Shown here: one piece after another, positions 46,599-55,332 of the stretch
Layout of the letters: every line of letters starts with the position of its first letter
How positions within the stretch are numbered: position 1 is the stretch's first letter
The notes under the pieces: generated by a model
Databases searched by the model: none
What the model saw: the letters and a program-made list of their open reading frames with translations, nothing else
What the model was told of the DNA's origin: nothing
Made by a program: the position numbers and the translations under genes
NCBI RefSeq assembly: GCF_004137765.1
Contig: NZ_NOIS01000001.1
Coordinates: 1 to 64,000 of the forward strand
Origin: Rothia uropygialis
Lineage (GTDB): Bacteria > Actinomycetota > Actinomycetes > Actinomycetales > Micrococcaceae
Direction: 5' to 3'
Length of the DNA stretch: 64,000 nucleotides

Positions 46599-47681
46599 AT
46601 GAATCGCACATCTTCAGTACACGACTGTGGCCAAAGCCGACGTTGGGGACGTCGCGTGACCGCCACCTCACTGGCTTCGCTCGCGCTCGCGGCAGGCCTC
46701 ATTGCACAACCGCTGGCCGTGTCATCGGCCATCGCCGCAGACCTGCCCGAGGTCTGCTCGTCGAACCAGGCTCCCGCAGCCGAAGTCGTCCATGACGGCC
46801 ACTTCGATTTCGGGGCGCGGTTGATGGATGGGACTCTCAAGAGCGCGGTCAAGGATGACCGGAGCCACCCTGCACAGTGGAAGATCGGGCAAAACCTCGT
46901 ATTCGCTCTGGGAGACGCCGCGAAGAAGAAGATGCCTGCGGGTATGGAGGACATCGCACAACAGGGCTCGGAGGTTTACCTCATCGGAGCCAGCCAGGAA
47001 GCGAACGTGCCGTGGCTGGGGTGGAACACTCAGGACGCGGCACTGGTTGATCAGGGTGCCGGGGACGTGACGATGTCGCTGGATTCGGTCGACGGTCCAG
47101 GAGATCTGAGCGTCTTCCTGACCGGGAACTTCGGCAGTGGCGCAACTCCGGTGTTCTCGACCAAGGGACAGAATTCGTACACGGTCCCCCTCAACACCCA
47201 CCAGCACGGTAACTGGGTCTTTACGAAGCCGGGGGACTACACCGCGACCGTGACTTTCACCGCGAAGCTCAAGACCGGTGAGCAGAAGACTTCTACGGGC
47301 AAACTGCGCTTCGCGGTCGGCGAAGCCGCCGTCGCCAATGCCCAGAAGAATCCCGGTGCCGGCGCTTACCCCGACGAGTGCTCGACCGGAGACGACAAGG
47401 CTGGCGGCAACAAAGCTGCGGCCCAGGATCCCAACAACCACCAGCAGGGCACCGGCGGTACGGACAGCGGTTCCTCGAAGGGAGGATCAGGCGCCACCGG
47501 GACGAACGCGGCAGACATCTCCGACAACCAAGCGCAGCAATCAAGTTCGGCCCGGGGGCAACTTGCCGAGACCGGACCGGTTGAAGACGCCATGATCGTC
47601 AACGCGCTCTACGGCGTGACGCTGCTACTCTGCGGCGGTCTCCTCGTGTGGGCACTGCGCGGCGGACGTCGGCGGGCGTGA
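46599..47681 (+). CDS. Wall-anchored single-repeat surface protein (LAETG anchor)
   Basis: A 360-residue secreted protein. The ATG at 46599 follows GGAAAGGA with good spacing. The signal peptide ends near AIAADLPE (about residue 45-48). One copy of the shared repeat runs from HDGHFDFG through WLGWNTQ to THQHGNWVFTKPG (about 60-245). A Gln/Gly/Ser/Thr-rich stalk follows, then LAETG (322-326), a membrane helix and RRRA. Two cysteines flank the domain (CSSNQ, DECSTG) and may form a disulphide. It is the first gene of the transporter operon, and its stop overlaps the next start (GTGA). Confidence 0.87.
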   Translation: MNRTSSVHDCGQSRRWGRRVTATSLASLALAAGLIAQPLAVSSAIAADLPEVCSSNQAPAAEVVHDGHFDFGARLMDGTLKSAVKDDRSHPAQWKIGQNLVFALGDAAKKKMPAGMEDIAQQGSEVYLIGASQEANVPWLGWNTQDAALVDQGAGDVTMSLDSVDGPGDLSVFLTGNFGSGATPVFSTKGQNSYTVPLNTHQHGNWVFTKPGDYTATVTFTAKLKTGEQKTSTGKLRFAVGEAAVANAQKNPGAGAYPDECSTGDDKAGGNKAAAQDPNNHQQGTGGTDSGSSKGGSGATGTNAADISDNQAQQSSSARGQLAETGPVEDAMIVNALYGVTLLLCGGLLVWALRGGRRRA

Positions 47682-49288
47682 CCGGGCGCGGTCGCGTTCG
47701 CGCAGTCGTCGCGGTTCTGACCCTGGTGACGATCGGGGCGCTGAGCGGATGTTCGGTCGTTCCGGATGCAGTCGGCACCTCACCCGCCGGGAGCGAGCCG
47801 TTGCGTGTGGTCGCGACGACCCCCATTCTGGCCGACCTGGCCCAGAGGATCGGCGGAAACGAGGTCTGTGCGACATCACTGGTTCCGACGGGGGCGGATC
47901 CGCACTCCTACGAACCAGGTTTGAGGGACATTCGCGACATCGCGTACGCCGATCTGGCCCTCACCAACGGGATGTTGCTCGAACAACAGAAATTGCGTCG
48001 CACGGTGCAATCGAACCTCTCTGACAGCGCGAACGGAATCGTCCCCGTCGCCGAGAGGATCGAGAAGTACGGTGGGAGCTTGCGTCCGATGACGGAGGAC
48101 CTCTCCCTGGACACGGTGTGGCTGGGGCTCAGGTCAGAAGGCGGGCGGCAGGACCCATCCGGAAGAAGCAACGAGCCTTCCGTGACGTTCCGAACTGACC
48201 GCATCAAGGGCGATGGGCATACGGCGGCGTTCGTCTCGGGGACGTTCGGTCGTGTCAGGAAGGTCGCTGACTCAGCGGCCGACGGAGCCCGCCGGCGTTC
48301 CGACGGGAACGTCACCGGCGACTTGGGATCAATCGACCTGCCTCCGGATGCCCACACTCACCTGTCCTGGGGATTCACCGAATCCGGCCTGCACGAGGTT
48401 GAGATCCGGGCCCAGGCCCCCGGCGTTGATGTTCCTCCGTCCACCGTGTACTTCGCGGTGGGCACGGACGCCCATGAAGCCGCTACGAGCATCGGGCCGC
48501 ATACCCAGGTACTCGACGGTGGCCATGTGGACGTCACGGCGGATCTCACCAGAAGCCGCATGGTACTCCGTGCGGACACCGACCACGGGGCCAAGGAATA
48601 CGACCCGTCTCAAACCGTGATCGCCGTTCCGGCCAAGGCTTTGCAGGAGTTGCCCGCGGGCGCTCAATACCGTTTCCTGGGTCGCCCGGGGGAGCAGGTC
48701 TATCTGTTGGCGCAGGCAGTCCTCGGCGAGCACGTTCACGGTGAGATCGACCCTCACTTCTGGCATTCGGTGCCCAATGTGAAGGCCGCCGCCGAGGTGA
48801 TCCGGGACCAGATGATTGCCGCTGCACCTTCGCGGGCCAGTCTCTTCGAATCCAACACGCGTGACCTGCTGCGGAACCTTGACGATGTGGACCGGGAACT
48901 CCACACGGTCTATGACGCGATCCCGAAGCAACGGCGCAGTCTGATCACGACTCACGACGGCTACGGCTACCTCGCTGATACCTACGGGTTGAAAGTGGAA
49001 GGTTTCGTGGCCCCGGTCCCCGGCACCGAACCGGGTTTGCAACAACGTCGGCGCTTGTCCCGAGCCATCACAGACCTGCACATTCCAGCCGTGTTCGTGG
49101 ACAAAGGAACCATGGGCCGCGGAAACGTTCTGCAACAGGTTGCCCGTGAGCAGGATGTCAAGGTCTGTGAGCTCTATTCGGACACCTTGGACAAGCAGGC
49201 GCCTCACTACGAAGACATGATGCGGGCTAACGCCACCACGATTTCCCGGTGCCTCGAACCCAGGGACCCGGGGAAGTCTGCCCACTGA
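47678..49288 (+). CDS. Metal-binding lipoprotein of the anchored-repeat ABC importer with inserted repeat domain
   Basis: A 536-residue substrate-binding protein. The GTG at 47678 overlaps the previous stop, and the lipobox ALSGC puts the lipidated Cys at residue 25. The flanking sequence is a TroA/ZnuA-type (cluster A-I) metal-binding protein, with likely ligands His76 (GADPHSYEP), His360 (DPHFWH), His426 (TTHDGYGY) and Asp502 (YSDTL). Residues about 145-347 are an insertion made of the same repeat found in the surface proteins, but with its C-terminal half first and its N-terminal half second. The insertion replaces the His-rich loop of ZnuA. Zinc or manganese is the expected substrate. Confidence 0.88.
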   Translation: MTGRGRVRAVVAVLTLVTIGALSGCSVVPDAVGTSPAGSEPLRVVATTPILADLAQRIGGNEVCATSLVPTGADPHSYEPGLRDIRDIAYADLALTNGMLLEQQKLRRTVQSNLSDSANGIVPVAERIEKYGGSLRPMTEDLSLDTVWLGLRSEGGRQDPSGRSNEPSVTFRTDRIKGDGHTAAFVSGTFGRVRKVADSAADGARRRSDGNVTGDLGSIDLPPDAHTHLSWGFTESGLHEVEIRAQAPGVDVPPSTVYFAVGTDAHEAATSIGPHTQVLDGGHVDVTADLTRSRMVLRADTDHGAKEYDPSQTVIAVPAKALQELPAGAQYRFLGRPGEQVYLLAQAVLGEHVHGEIDPHFWHSVPNVKAAAEVIRDQMIAAAPSRASLFESNTRDLLRNLDDVDRELHTVYDAIPKQRRSLITTHDGYGYLADTYGLKVEGFVAPVPGTEPGLQQRRRLSRAITDLHIPAVFVDKGTMGRGNVLQQVAREQDVKVCELYSDTLDKQAPHYEDMMRANATTISRCLEPRDPGKSAH

Positions 49289-49307
49289 ACCGTTGAAAAC
49301 AGAGAAC

Positions 49308-50288
49308 ATGAGAAAACACCACAAGACTGCGATACGGGTGCTTGCCCTGGCAATGTTGCTCGGCCCCGTCGGATTGGGCCTGCCGAGCGCATCGGCCTCC
49401 CCGTCTGCGGGAACCAACCAGTTCGTCGAAGACAAGGCACTCGAACAGAAACTGTCCACCGAAGAAAAGATCGGCCACGAGCGGACCGTGATCGATCACG
49501 GACACGTTGATATGGGGCCGAAATTTGTGGACGGAGCGTGGACGCTCATGATCCACGACGACCACAACCGTGAGCCCGTATGGCGGCGGCCGGGCGACGT
49601 CGTGCTCCGTGCCGGGGATACGTCCCGGCTGCCCACCCCAGACGATCCCCGTTATGACTTCGTGGGGACGCCAGCGGGACAGGACGTATACGTGATACCC
49701 CAGACCGAGGCCCGGGGCGTCGTCTGGCCGGGGTGGAACACTCAGGACCCGGAGGTACAGGACCGTCTGGGGACGGGAGCCAACCTGACTTTCGAGGGCG
49801 TGGAAGGTCCGGGCCGGTTCAGCCTGTACCTTGAGAACGGCAATTTTTCCGGTCCCCAGGTTCTCTGGACTTCCGACAAGGAGGAGCCACAGGACATCTG
49901 GGTTCCGACCAACACGCATACCCATGCCAATTGGGTTTTCACCTTACCCGGAACGTACTTCGTGACGGTCAGGGTCCACGGCAAACTCTCCGACGGGACG
50001 GAAGTATCCGATACTCAGCGGTTGCAGTTCGCGGTCGGCGATTCGACCGACCCTGACCAGGTGTTCAACAAGGCCGCCCTGCTGGGCGATCCCGCCCCGC
50101 CGAAGAACGAGGACCATCACGATCAGGATGCGAAGAACGAGGCGCAAGCCCTCTCGGCACCTGTGATCGTCTTGGCCGTCGTCCTCGTCGGGGGAGGCGT
50201 GCTGCTGTGGTGGGTCGTCCGGGATCGACGGGCCAAGAAGGCGGTGCTGAACCAGCAACGGAACGCGGGGAACACCCATGACCGATAA
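49308..50288 (+). CDS. Membrane-anchored repeat protein of the transporter operon
   Basis: A 326-residue exported protein. The ATG at 49308 (MRKHHKTAIRVLALAMLL) starts a signal peptide cleaved near ASASPS. One shared repeat follows: IDHGHVDMG, VVWPGWNTQ and THTHANWVFTLPG (about 65-250). After a short acidic, His-containing linker (DHHDQD) a transmembrane helix (about 284-305) and a basic tail end the protein; there is no LAxTG motif. It would therefore be held in the membrane rather than the wall. Its end overlaps the ATPase start by 11 bases. Confidence 0.85.
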   Translation: MRKHHKTAIRVLALAMLLGPVGLGLPSASASPSAGTNQFVEDKALEQKLSTEEKIGHERTVIDHGHVDMGPKFVDGAWTLMIHDDHNREPVWRRPGDVVLRAGDTSRLPTPDDPRYDFVGTPAGQDVYVIPQTEARGVVWPGWNTQDPEVQDRLGTGANLTFEGVEGPGRFSLYLENGNFSGPQVLWTSDKEEPQDIWVPTNTHTHANWVFTLPGTYFVTVRVHGKLSDGTEVSDTQRLQFAVGDSTDPDQVFNKAALLGDPAPPKNEDHHDQDAKNEAQALSAPVIVLAVVLVGGGVLLWWVVRDRRAKKAVLNQQRNAGNTHDR

Positions 50289-51039
50289 CCGCTTGGAAAT
50301 CTCCGGTCTCACCGTCTCACTGGGTGGTCGCATAGTCCTCGATTCGCTGGACTGGGAGGTCGAAGCCGGGGAATTCGTCGCGCTGATCGGCCCCAACGGA
50401 ACCGGAAAGACCACCCTGCTCCGAACAATATTGGGTTTGGTCTCACCGGTGGCCGGGAAGATCACCGTCGGAAGCCACGCGCCAGCCCGTGCCCGTGCCG
50501 CATTGGGTTATGTGCCGCAGAAGCACCACTTCGCATGGGACTACCCGTTGACCGTCGAAGACGCCGTGATGATCGGACGGACCCGCAAGATCGGGTGGTT
50601 CCGTCGACCGAAAACCGCGGACTGGGCTGCGGTTCATGAAGCCCTGGAACGGGTAGGCCTGGTTGATCAGCGTCGTCGCTCCATCGGCGAGCTCTCGGGA
50701 GGACAGAGGCAACGGGTGCTCCTCGCACGGACGCTCGCAACCGACCCCCGGTTTCTGCTGCTCGACGAGCCCTTCACCGGAGTCGACGCCCCGACCCAGG
50801 ACAAGCTCGGCCAGCTGTACACAGCGCTCGCCAGGGATGGGCTCGGCATCGTCATGAGCACCCATGATGTCCTGGGTGCCCTGACCGATTGCTCACGGAT
50901 CTGCGGGCTGAGGGGACACATCGACCTGGATGCGCCGCCCTCGGAGCTCGACGCCGCCTCCCTCAACACATGGCTGCGCGGTCGTCCCCTGGCATCGTGT
51001 GGAATCACTCGTTCCGACGTACGGGAGCAACACTCATGA
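50278..51039 (+). CDS. Metal ABC importer ATP-binding protein (anchored-repeat type)
   Basis: A 253-residue ABC ATPase with intact motifs: Walker A GPNGTGKT (38-45), signature LSGGQ (139-143), Walker B FLLLDEP (159-165) and the switch His in STHD. It resembles the ZnuC/MntB group. It powers import through the permease encoded next, whose ATG overlaps this stop (ATGA). The last ~20 residues are a family-variable tail. Confidence 0.93.
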   Translation: MTDNRLEISGLTVSLGGRIVLDSLDWEVEAGEFVALIGPNGTGKTTLLRTILGLVSPVAGKITVGSHAPARARAALGYVPQKHHFAWDYPLTVEDAVMIGRTRKIGWFRRPKTADWAAVHEALERVGLVDQRRRSIGELSGGQRQRVLLARTLATDPRFLLLDEPFTGVDAPTQDKLGQLYTALARDGLGIVMSTHDVLGALTDCSRICGLRGHIDLDAPPSELDAASLNTWLRGRPLASCGITRSDVREQHS

Positions 51040-51893
51040 TCACCCCGTGGGAGTTCGTGATCGACCTCTTCAACCCGAATCTGACGTTCTTATCGCGGGC
51101 CTTGGCGGCCGTCGTGATCTCCTCGATCGTGTGCGGCGTCGTCGGGTGCCACGTCGTGATGCGAGGAATGGTCTTCATTGGCGACGCCGTGGCCCACTCG
51201 GTGTTTCCCGGGCTCGCGGTGGCCTTTGTCGTTGGCGGGAACATGGTCCTCGGGGGATTGGTCGCCGGTGTGCTGACCGCGGTGCTCGTTGCCGTCTTCA
51301 GCCAGAATCGGCGGCTGAAGGAGGATTCGGTCATCGGTATTCTTTTTGCCGGCGCCTTTGCCTTGGGCATTGTGATCATCTCGCGGGCACCGGGGTACTC
51401 CGGCTCAGTCGAGGATTTTCTGTTCGGCTCGATCGTCGGGGTCTCCGACCACGACGTCATGATGGCAGCGGTCGCCGGTGCGGGACTGCTGCTGGTCCTG
51501 GCGCTTTTTCACAAGGAGATCGTGACGGTCAGCGTGGACAAGGAGACTGCCCGGGCGTTGGGGCTTCCGGTTTTGGGGCTGGATATCCTTCTGTCCGTGG
51601 TGGTGACCGTGAGCGTTGTCATCTCGTTGCAAACTATCGGCAACGTGCTGATTCTGGCACTCATCGTGATCCCTGCGGCGACGACGCGCCTACTCTGCCA
51701 GCGACTCGGTTCCATGCTCGTCCTCGCCCCCGCGTTCGGTACGGTCTGCGCCACGACAGGGTTATACATATCCTGGTCGATGAATCTTCCCGTCGGGGGA
51801 ACCATAGTTCTGACGATGGTTGCCGGATTCTTTGTCAGCTGGGCGCTCGCGGGGCTTCGTGCCCGAGCCCGAGGAGCAGCCGTGAGCGCCTGA
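51036..51893 (+). CDS. Metal ABC importer permease (anchored-repeat type)
   Basis: A 285-residue membrane protein with about eight helices, starting at the ATG overlapping the ATPase stop. It shows the cluster 9 (zinc/manganese) permease pattern: VMRGMVFIGDAVAHSVFPG near residue 42-60, EDSVIGILFAGAFALGIVI, and the LQTIGNVLILALIVIPAATTRLL segment (about 195-217) that contacts the ATPase. It closes the operon begun at 46599. A strong terminator lies about 110 bases downstream. Confidence 0.93.
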   Translation: MITPWEFVIDLFNPNLTFLSRALAAVVISSIVCGVVGCHVVMRGMVFIGDAVAHSVFPGLAVAFVVGGNMVLGGLVAGVLTAVLVAVFSQNRRLKEDSVIGILFAGAFALGIVIISRAPGYSGSVEDFLFGSIVGVSDHDVMMAAVAGAGLLLVLALFHKEIVTVSVDKETARALGLPVLGLDILLSVVVTVSVVISLQTIGNVLILALIVIPAATTRLLCQRLGSMLVLAPAFGTVCATTGLYISWSMNLPVGGTIVLTMVAGFFVSWALAGLRARARGAAVSA

Positions 51894-52000
51894 GACGCTG
51901 AGAACCCGAGCGCGAGTCATGCTGGTACGCGAATTTCTGGATACCTGGACGAGTCGGATGCACGCTTCGGCCCAAAGCAGGCGGCCTGACAGAGAACTCA

Positions 52001-52046
52001 AAAAGCCCTCACATCCTGTGGCAAATCACAGGATGTGAGGGCTTTT
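52001..52046. terminator. Strong bidirectional terminator
   Basis: A perfect 20-bp stem AAAAGCCCTCACATCCTGTG with its complement around a 6-base loop. It serves the transporter operon on one side and tRNA-Ser(CGA) on the other, with A and T tracts built into the stem ends. Confidence 0.92.
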
Positions 52047-52053
52047 CGCTGAG

Positions 52054-52141
52054 CGGTGACGGAGGGATTTGAACCCTCGGTACGGGGTTACCGTACACGA
52101 CATTTCGAGTGTCGCACCTTCGGCCGCTCGGACACGTCACC
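52054..52141 (-). tRNA. tRNA-Ser (anticodon CGA)
   Basis: An 88-base class II tRNA on the minus strand. The acceptor stem is GGTGACG/CGTCACC with discriminator G and no encoded CCA. The anticodon arm GACAC-TCGAAAT-GTC region carries CGA (reads UCG), with a long variable arm and the T arm GAGGGTTCAAATCCCTC. Confidence 0.95.
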
Positions 52142-52204
52142 AACTTCGGTTACTTTACCGGCTCATCGGTGCCGACTCAACTTGAGAGGCTGTGCCTTCG
52201 GGCA

Positions 52205-52873
52205 TCACGGTATCGTTTTGGTCACGTCCGACCTTCGCCCGACGATGTATCCGTCGACGATCTTCAGCGCCGCACGGGCTGCGTCCTGGGTGGTCCGCAC
52301 CGACAGATTCATCTCTCGGTCCATGGCCAGCATGAAGGTTGAACCGAAGAGGGCGACGGCAATTGACCGGCTATCCGGATGTTCCTCGGTTTCATAGCTC
52401 TCGTCCAGGTCGTCCACCAGGTCCGTGACCCGGTCGATGATCACAGAACGCTGTTCTGCCAAGACTTCCGAGGCGCCTCCGTGAGGCCGCCACATCTCCG
52501 CGACAGCGAGGCGCGCGAAGCCAGGTTGTCCTTCCAGGAAGCGCAGCGAAGCGATGACGCCTCGAGCGATCCGATCCCGGGGGTCGGTGATTCCTTCGCC
52601 TGCGTCCTCGATGGTCTCCAGGACCAACTTGACGCCGTACCGCAACAAGCCGTCGACCATCGATTTCTTGGAACCGAAGTTGTAGTACACGGTCCCTTTC
52701 GATACCCCGGCCTTTGCGGCGACCTCCTCGACCGTCGTCGCGGTGGGTCCCTTTTCGCTCATGATCACCATCGCCGCTTCGAAGAGCTTGAGCTGGGTCC
52801 GGTTGGTACGCCCCGGGCGACGTCGGATCGGCCCCGGATTCTCTGCGAGGTTCTGGTTCTCGACGTTCGTCAC
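52205..52873 (-). CDS. TetR family transcriptional regulator
   Basis: A 222-residue regulator. The GTG at 52873 overlaps the stop of the upstream YhgE/Pip gene and has GGAGG seven bases before it. The helix-turn-helix is clear (about 35-72): TVEEVAAKAGVSKGTVYYNFGSKKSM. The C-terminal ligand domain is of TetR_C type. As the last gene of an ABC-YhgE-TetR operon it is likely an autorepressor that responds to a membrane-active or lipophilic compound. Confidence 0.92.
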   Translation of the reverse strand: MTNVENQNLAENPGPIRRRPGRTNRTQLKLFEAAMVIMSEKGPTATTVEEVAAKAGVSKGTVYYNFGSKKSMVDGLLRYGVKLVLETIEDAGEGITDPRDRIARGVIASLRFLEGQPGFARLAVAEMWRPHGGASEVLAEQRSVIIDRVTDLVDDLDESYETEEHPDSRSIAVALFGSTFMLAMDREMNLSVRTTQDAARAALKIVDGYIVGRRSDVTKTIP

Positions 52874-55332
52874 AGTTCTACCTCCGGGTTGAGCTTTTTG
52901 AGGGTCCATGTGCGGTCCTTGACCGATCCGAGGAGTCCGATGAGTAATCCGACCACCAGATAGACCACGAGGATCAACACCAAGGAGGGAACAGAGCCCT
53001 CATTGACCCCGTAGGCGAGGCGGCGAACCCCAGTGATCGCGTAACCCATGGGCAATATGTGGTGCAGCCATTTCAAGGACTCGGGCAGGGTCTCGTACGG
53101 CATCATGCCTCCGGAGGTGACCAGTTGCACGATCAAAAGAATCAGAACCAGTAGCTTGCCCGGAGCGCCGAGCAGTGAGATCAGTCCCTGCCCCAATGCG
53201 CTGAAGGCGGTCGAGGTCAGCAGCAGGAACCAGAATACGAGCCAAGGGTGTTCCATCTGGAATCCGAGACCGAATTTCACGACGGCGAATAGAACCACCG
53301 TTTGGGCCAGGCCAACCACCGCGAACGGAACCCAGGAACCGAGGGCGACCCTGAAACTCGAAGTATTGGAGGCCAGAGCCCGGTCGTTACTGGCTCGGAG
53401 GAACTGACCGGCCATCAGGATGCCGATCCACAGGGCCAACACGATGAAGAACGGTCCCATACCCTCGCCGTAGTTGCGGGCGCTGGCCAAGGAGCTGTGA
53501 TCGTCGGAGACCGGATCGGACATGACCGAAGCCAGGGAGGACTGTTCGTCCTTGTTCAGATTGGGGACCTGATCGGTACCGCTCTTGAGGCCATTCGTCA
53601 GATCTTGGGAACCTTTGGAGAGCTCGGACGAGCCATTCTGGAGTTGGCCGGCACCGTCGTCGAGCTGAGTCGATCCGTTCACTGCCTCACTGGTTCCGTC
53701 GGCAAGCTGCTGGGCTCCGTCACGGGCCTTGACCTGGTTGTCGTACAGCTGTTGCGAGCCATCGACCAAAGTTCCGGTCGAGCCAGCGAGTGTGCCCGTT
53801 CCGTCCTTGAGCTGTTGTGCCCCGTCGTTGACCTGGGAGGCCCCTGAAGCGAGTTCACCGGTCTTCTGGTCCAGGGTCGACGCGCCACCAGCCAATTCCT
53901 GCGCGGCATCATGGGCGCTCTTCGCACCGTCTGCGACTCCGGAGGCCCCGTCATTCAACTGCGAGATTCCTGTGGTGAGCTCGGAGATCTTCCCGGCCAC
54001 CAATGAAGATCCGTCCGAGGCGCAACTTGAATCGCGCAATTTCTGCAGCGAGGCACCTGCGTCGGTGTTCTCCACTGAGTTGAGCCGATCGGTCGTGGCC
54101 TTGGAGACACGCGACTTGGTCTGCTCACCGGAGACCGAATCCACGACCTTTTTCGCCTGGTCCTGATCCAACACACCTTGGTCAACGAGCTGTTGTACCT
54201 GCTCCGAGGTGGCCGCGCCGACCTCTGAGACCACGGAATTGGATACGTCCTCTCCGAGGCGGCCGGAAGGATCGGAGGTATTGACTTCGGAGAGGTCCTT
54301 GCACATCGCAGTCAGGTCATTGCCGATGTCGTTGATTCCCGACTGCTGCACCTTCTGGTTGAGCGTCGTGACTCCTTGTGAGAGCTGGCCGGCGCCGTCC
54401 GAGAGCTTGGATGTGCCGTCGGCGAGTTGTGATGAGCCGGAAGAAAGCGACGACGTCCCGTCCTTGAGCTGCGACGAACCATCGGCCAACTGGGACGTTC
54501 CATCCGCCAGAGTCGTGGCGCCCCCGTTCAGCTGTTGGGCGCCGCTGTCTAGCTGCTTGGCTCCGTCGAGGGCCTCAGCATTGCCGTCGACCAGCTGGTT
54601 CTCACCGTCGAGCAGGGAATGCGAGCCGTCATTGAGCTGTACCGCGCCGCTGGCCAGTGACGAGGTGCCCTGTTTGAGCTGATCGACCGCCGAAGAAAGA
54701 TTCACCGCACCGTCGGAAAGTCTCTTCGAACCGTCGGTCACCTCGGAAAGCTGACCATGGATATCGGTGAAGCTTGCCAGCATCTGTTGGGCGGTCTCGT
54801 CGCCGACTTCCTGAGCCACCTGGTCGCGAATCGTGGTGCCGGCCTTGGAGACGATATTGGTCAGCAGATAGTTGTTTGCGTCATTGGTGACGAACTCGAG
54901 GCCGGCTTTCTCAGGGTCCACTTTCCCCGGGGTTCCGTCCGCGCTGGGCTTGAACTCGGAGGTCGACAGGAGGCGCTGCGAGAAATCCTTCGGGATCACG
55001 ATCGCGAAGTCAGTGTCGCCTTTCTCGACCTGCTTGACGGCTTCGTCTCGAGAAGAAACATCGTGCCAGTCGAAGTCCTTGGATTCATGGAGCTTGTCCA
55101 CGACGGACTGGCCGGTGTTGACCGACGCGCCGTCCGGCCCCTGAGCTCCGGAGTCGTCCATGGCGATGGCGCCGCTGACGTGGTCAACCTTCCCGTAGGG
55201 GTCCCAGTTGGAGTACAGGTAGATGCCGCCGTAGAGCAGCGGGATGCACGCGAGTGCGACCATGACCAACTTGGGGAAGACCCCTCCGGTCATGCGCTTG
55301 AGCTCGGTGAGTGCGAGGCGAAGGGAAGTCAC
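52870..55332 (-). CDS. YhgE/Pip domain membrane protein
   Basis: An 820-residue protein. One N-terminal helix (about 19-42) anchors a large extracytoplasmic region, and five or six C-terminal helices (about 625-800) form an ABC-2-like permease domain. Residues about 195-600 hold dozens of imperfect repeats of the type LxDGxxxL/LASGxxQL, predicted to form a long helical or coiled stalk. Such proteins include phage-infection protein (Pip) and the EsaA relatives of type VII secretion. It overlaps both the ATPase gene upstream and the TetR gene downstream by four bases. Confidence 0.9.
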   Translation of the reverse strand: MTSLRLALTELKRMTGGVFPKLVMVALACIPLLYGGIYLYSNWDPYGKVDHVSGAIAMDDSGAQGPDGASVNTGQSVVDKLHESKDFDWHDVSSRDEAVKQVEKGDTDFAIVIPKDFSQRLLSTSEFKPSADGTPGKVDPEKAGLEFVTNDANNYLLTNIVSKAGTTIRDQVAQEVGDETAQQMLASFTDIHGQLSEVTDGSKRLSDGAVNLSSAVDQLKQGTSSLASGAVQLNDGSHSLLDGENQLVDGNAEALDGAKQLDSGAQQLNGGATTLADGTSQLADGSSQLKDGTSSLSSGSSQLADGTSKLSDGAGQLSQGVTTLNQKVQQSGINDIGNDLTAMCKDLSEVNTSDPSGRLGEDVSNSVVSEVGAATSEQVQQLVDQGVLDQDQAKKVVDSVSGEQTKSRVSKATTDRLNSVENTDAGASLQKLRDSSCASDGSSLVAGKISELTTGISQLNDGASGVADGAKSAHDAAQELAGGASTLDQKTGELASGASQVNDGAQQLKDGTGTLAGSTGTLVDGSQQLYDNQVKARDGAQQLADGTSEAVNGSTQLDDGAGQLQNGSSELSKGSQDLTNGLKSGTDQVPNLNKDEQSSLASVMSDPVSDDHSSLASARNYGEGMGPFFIVLALWIGILMAGQFLRASNDRALASNTSSFRVALGSWVPFAVVGLAQTVVLFAVVKFGLGFQMEHPWLVFWFLLLTSTAFSALGQGLISLLGAPGKLLVLILLIVQLVTSGGMMPYETLPESLKWLHHILPMGYAITGVRRLAYGVNEGSVPSLVLILVVYLVVGLLIGLLGSVKDRTWTLKKLNPEVEL

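Noticed and set aside
46722-47441. A minus-strand frame of 239 codons inside the first transporter-operon gene.
   Set aside because: It lies wholly within a gene with a clear signal peptide, repeat and sorting signal; no independent support.
49308-50288. Third LAxTG wall-anchored protein.
   Set aside because: The C terminus has a membrane helix and basic tail but no LAxTG or LPxTG motif before it.
52001-52141. tRNA-associated integration site for a mobile element.
   Set aside because: No integrase, no repeat of the tRNA end and no phage genes lie near any of the three tRNA-Ser genes.
53500-54750. CRISPR-like or satellite repeat array.
   Set aside because: The repetition is protein-coding (short Leu-Asp-Gly repeats of the YhgE/Pip protein), with no fixed-length repeat-spacer structure.
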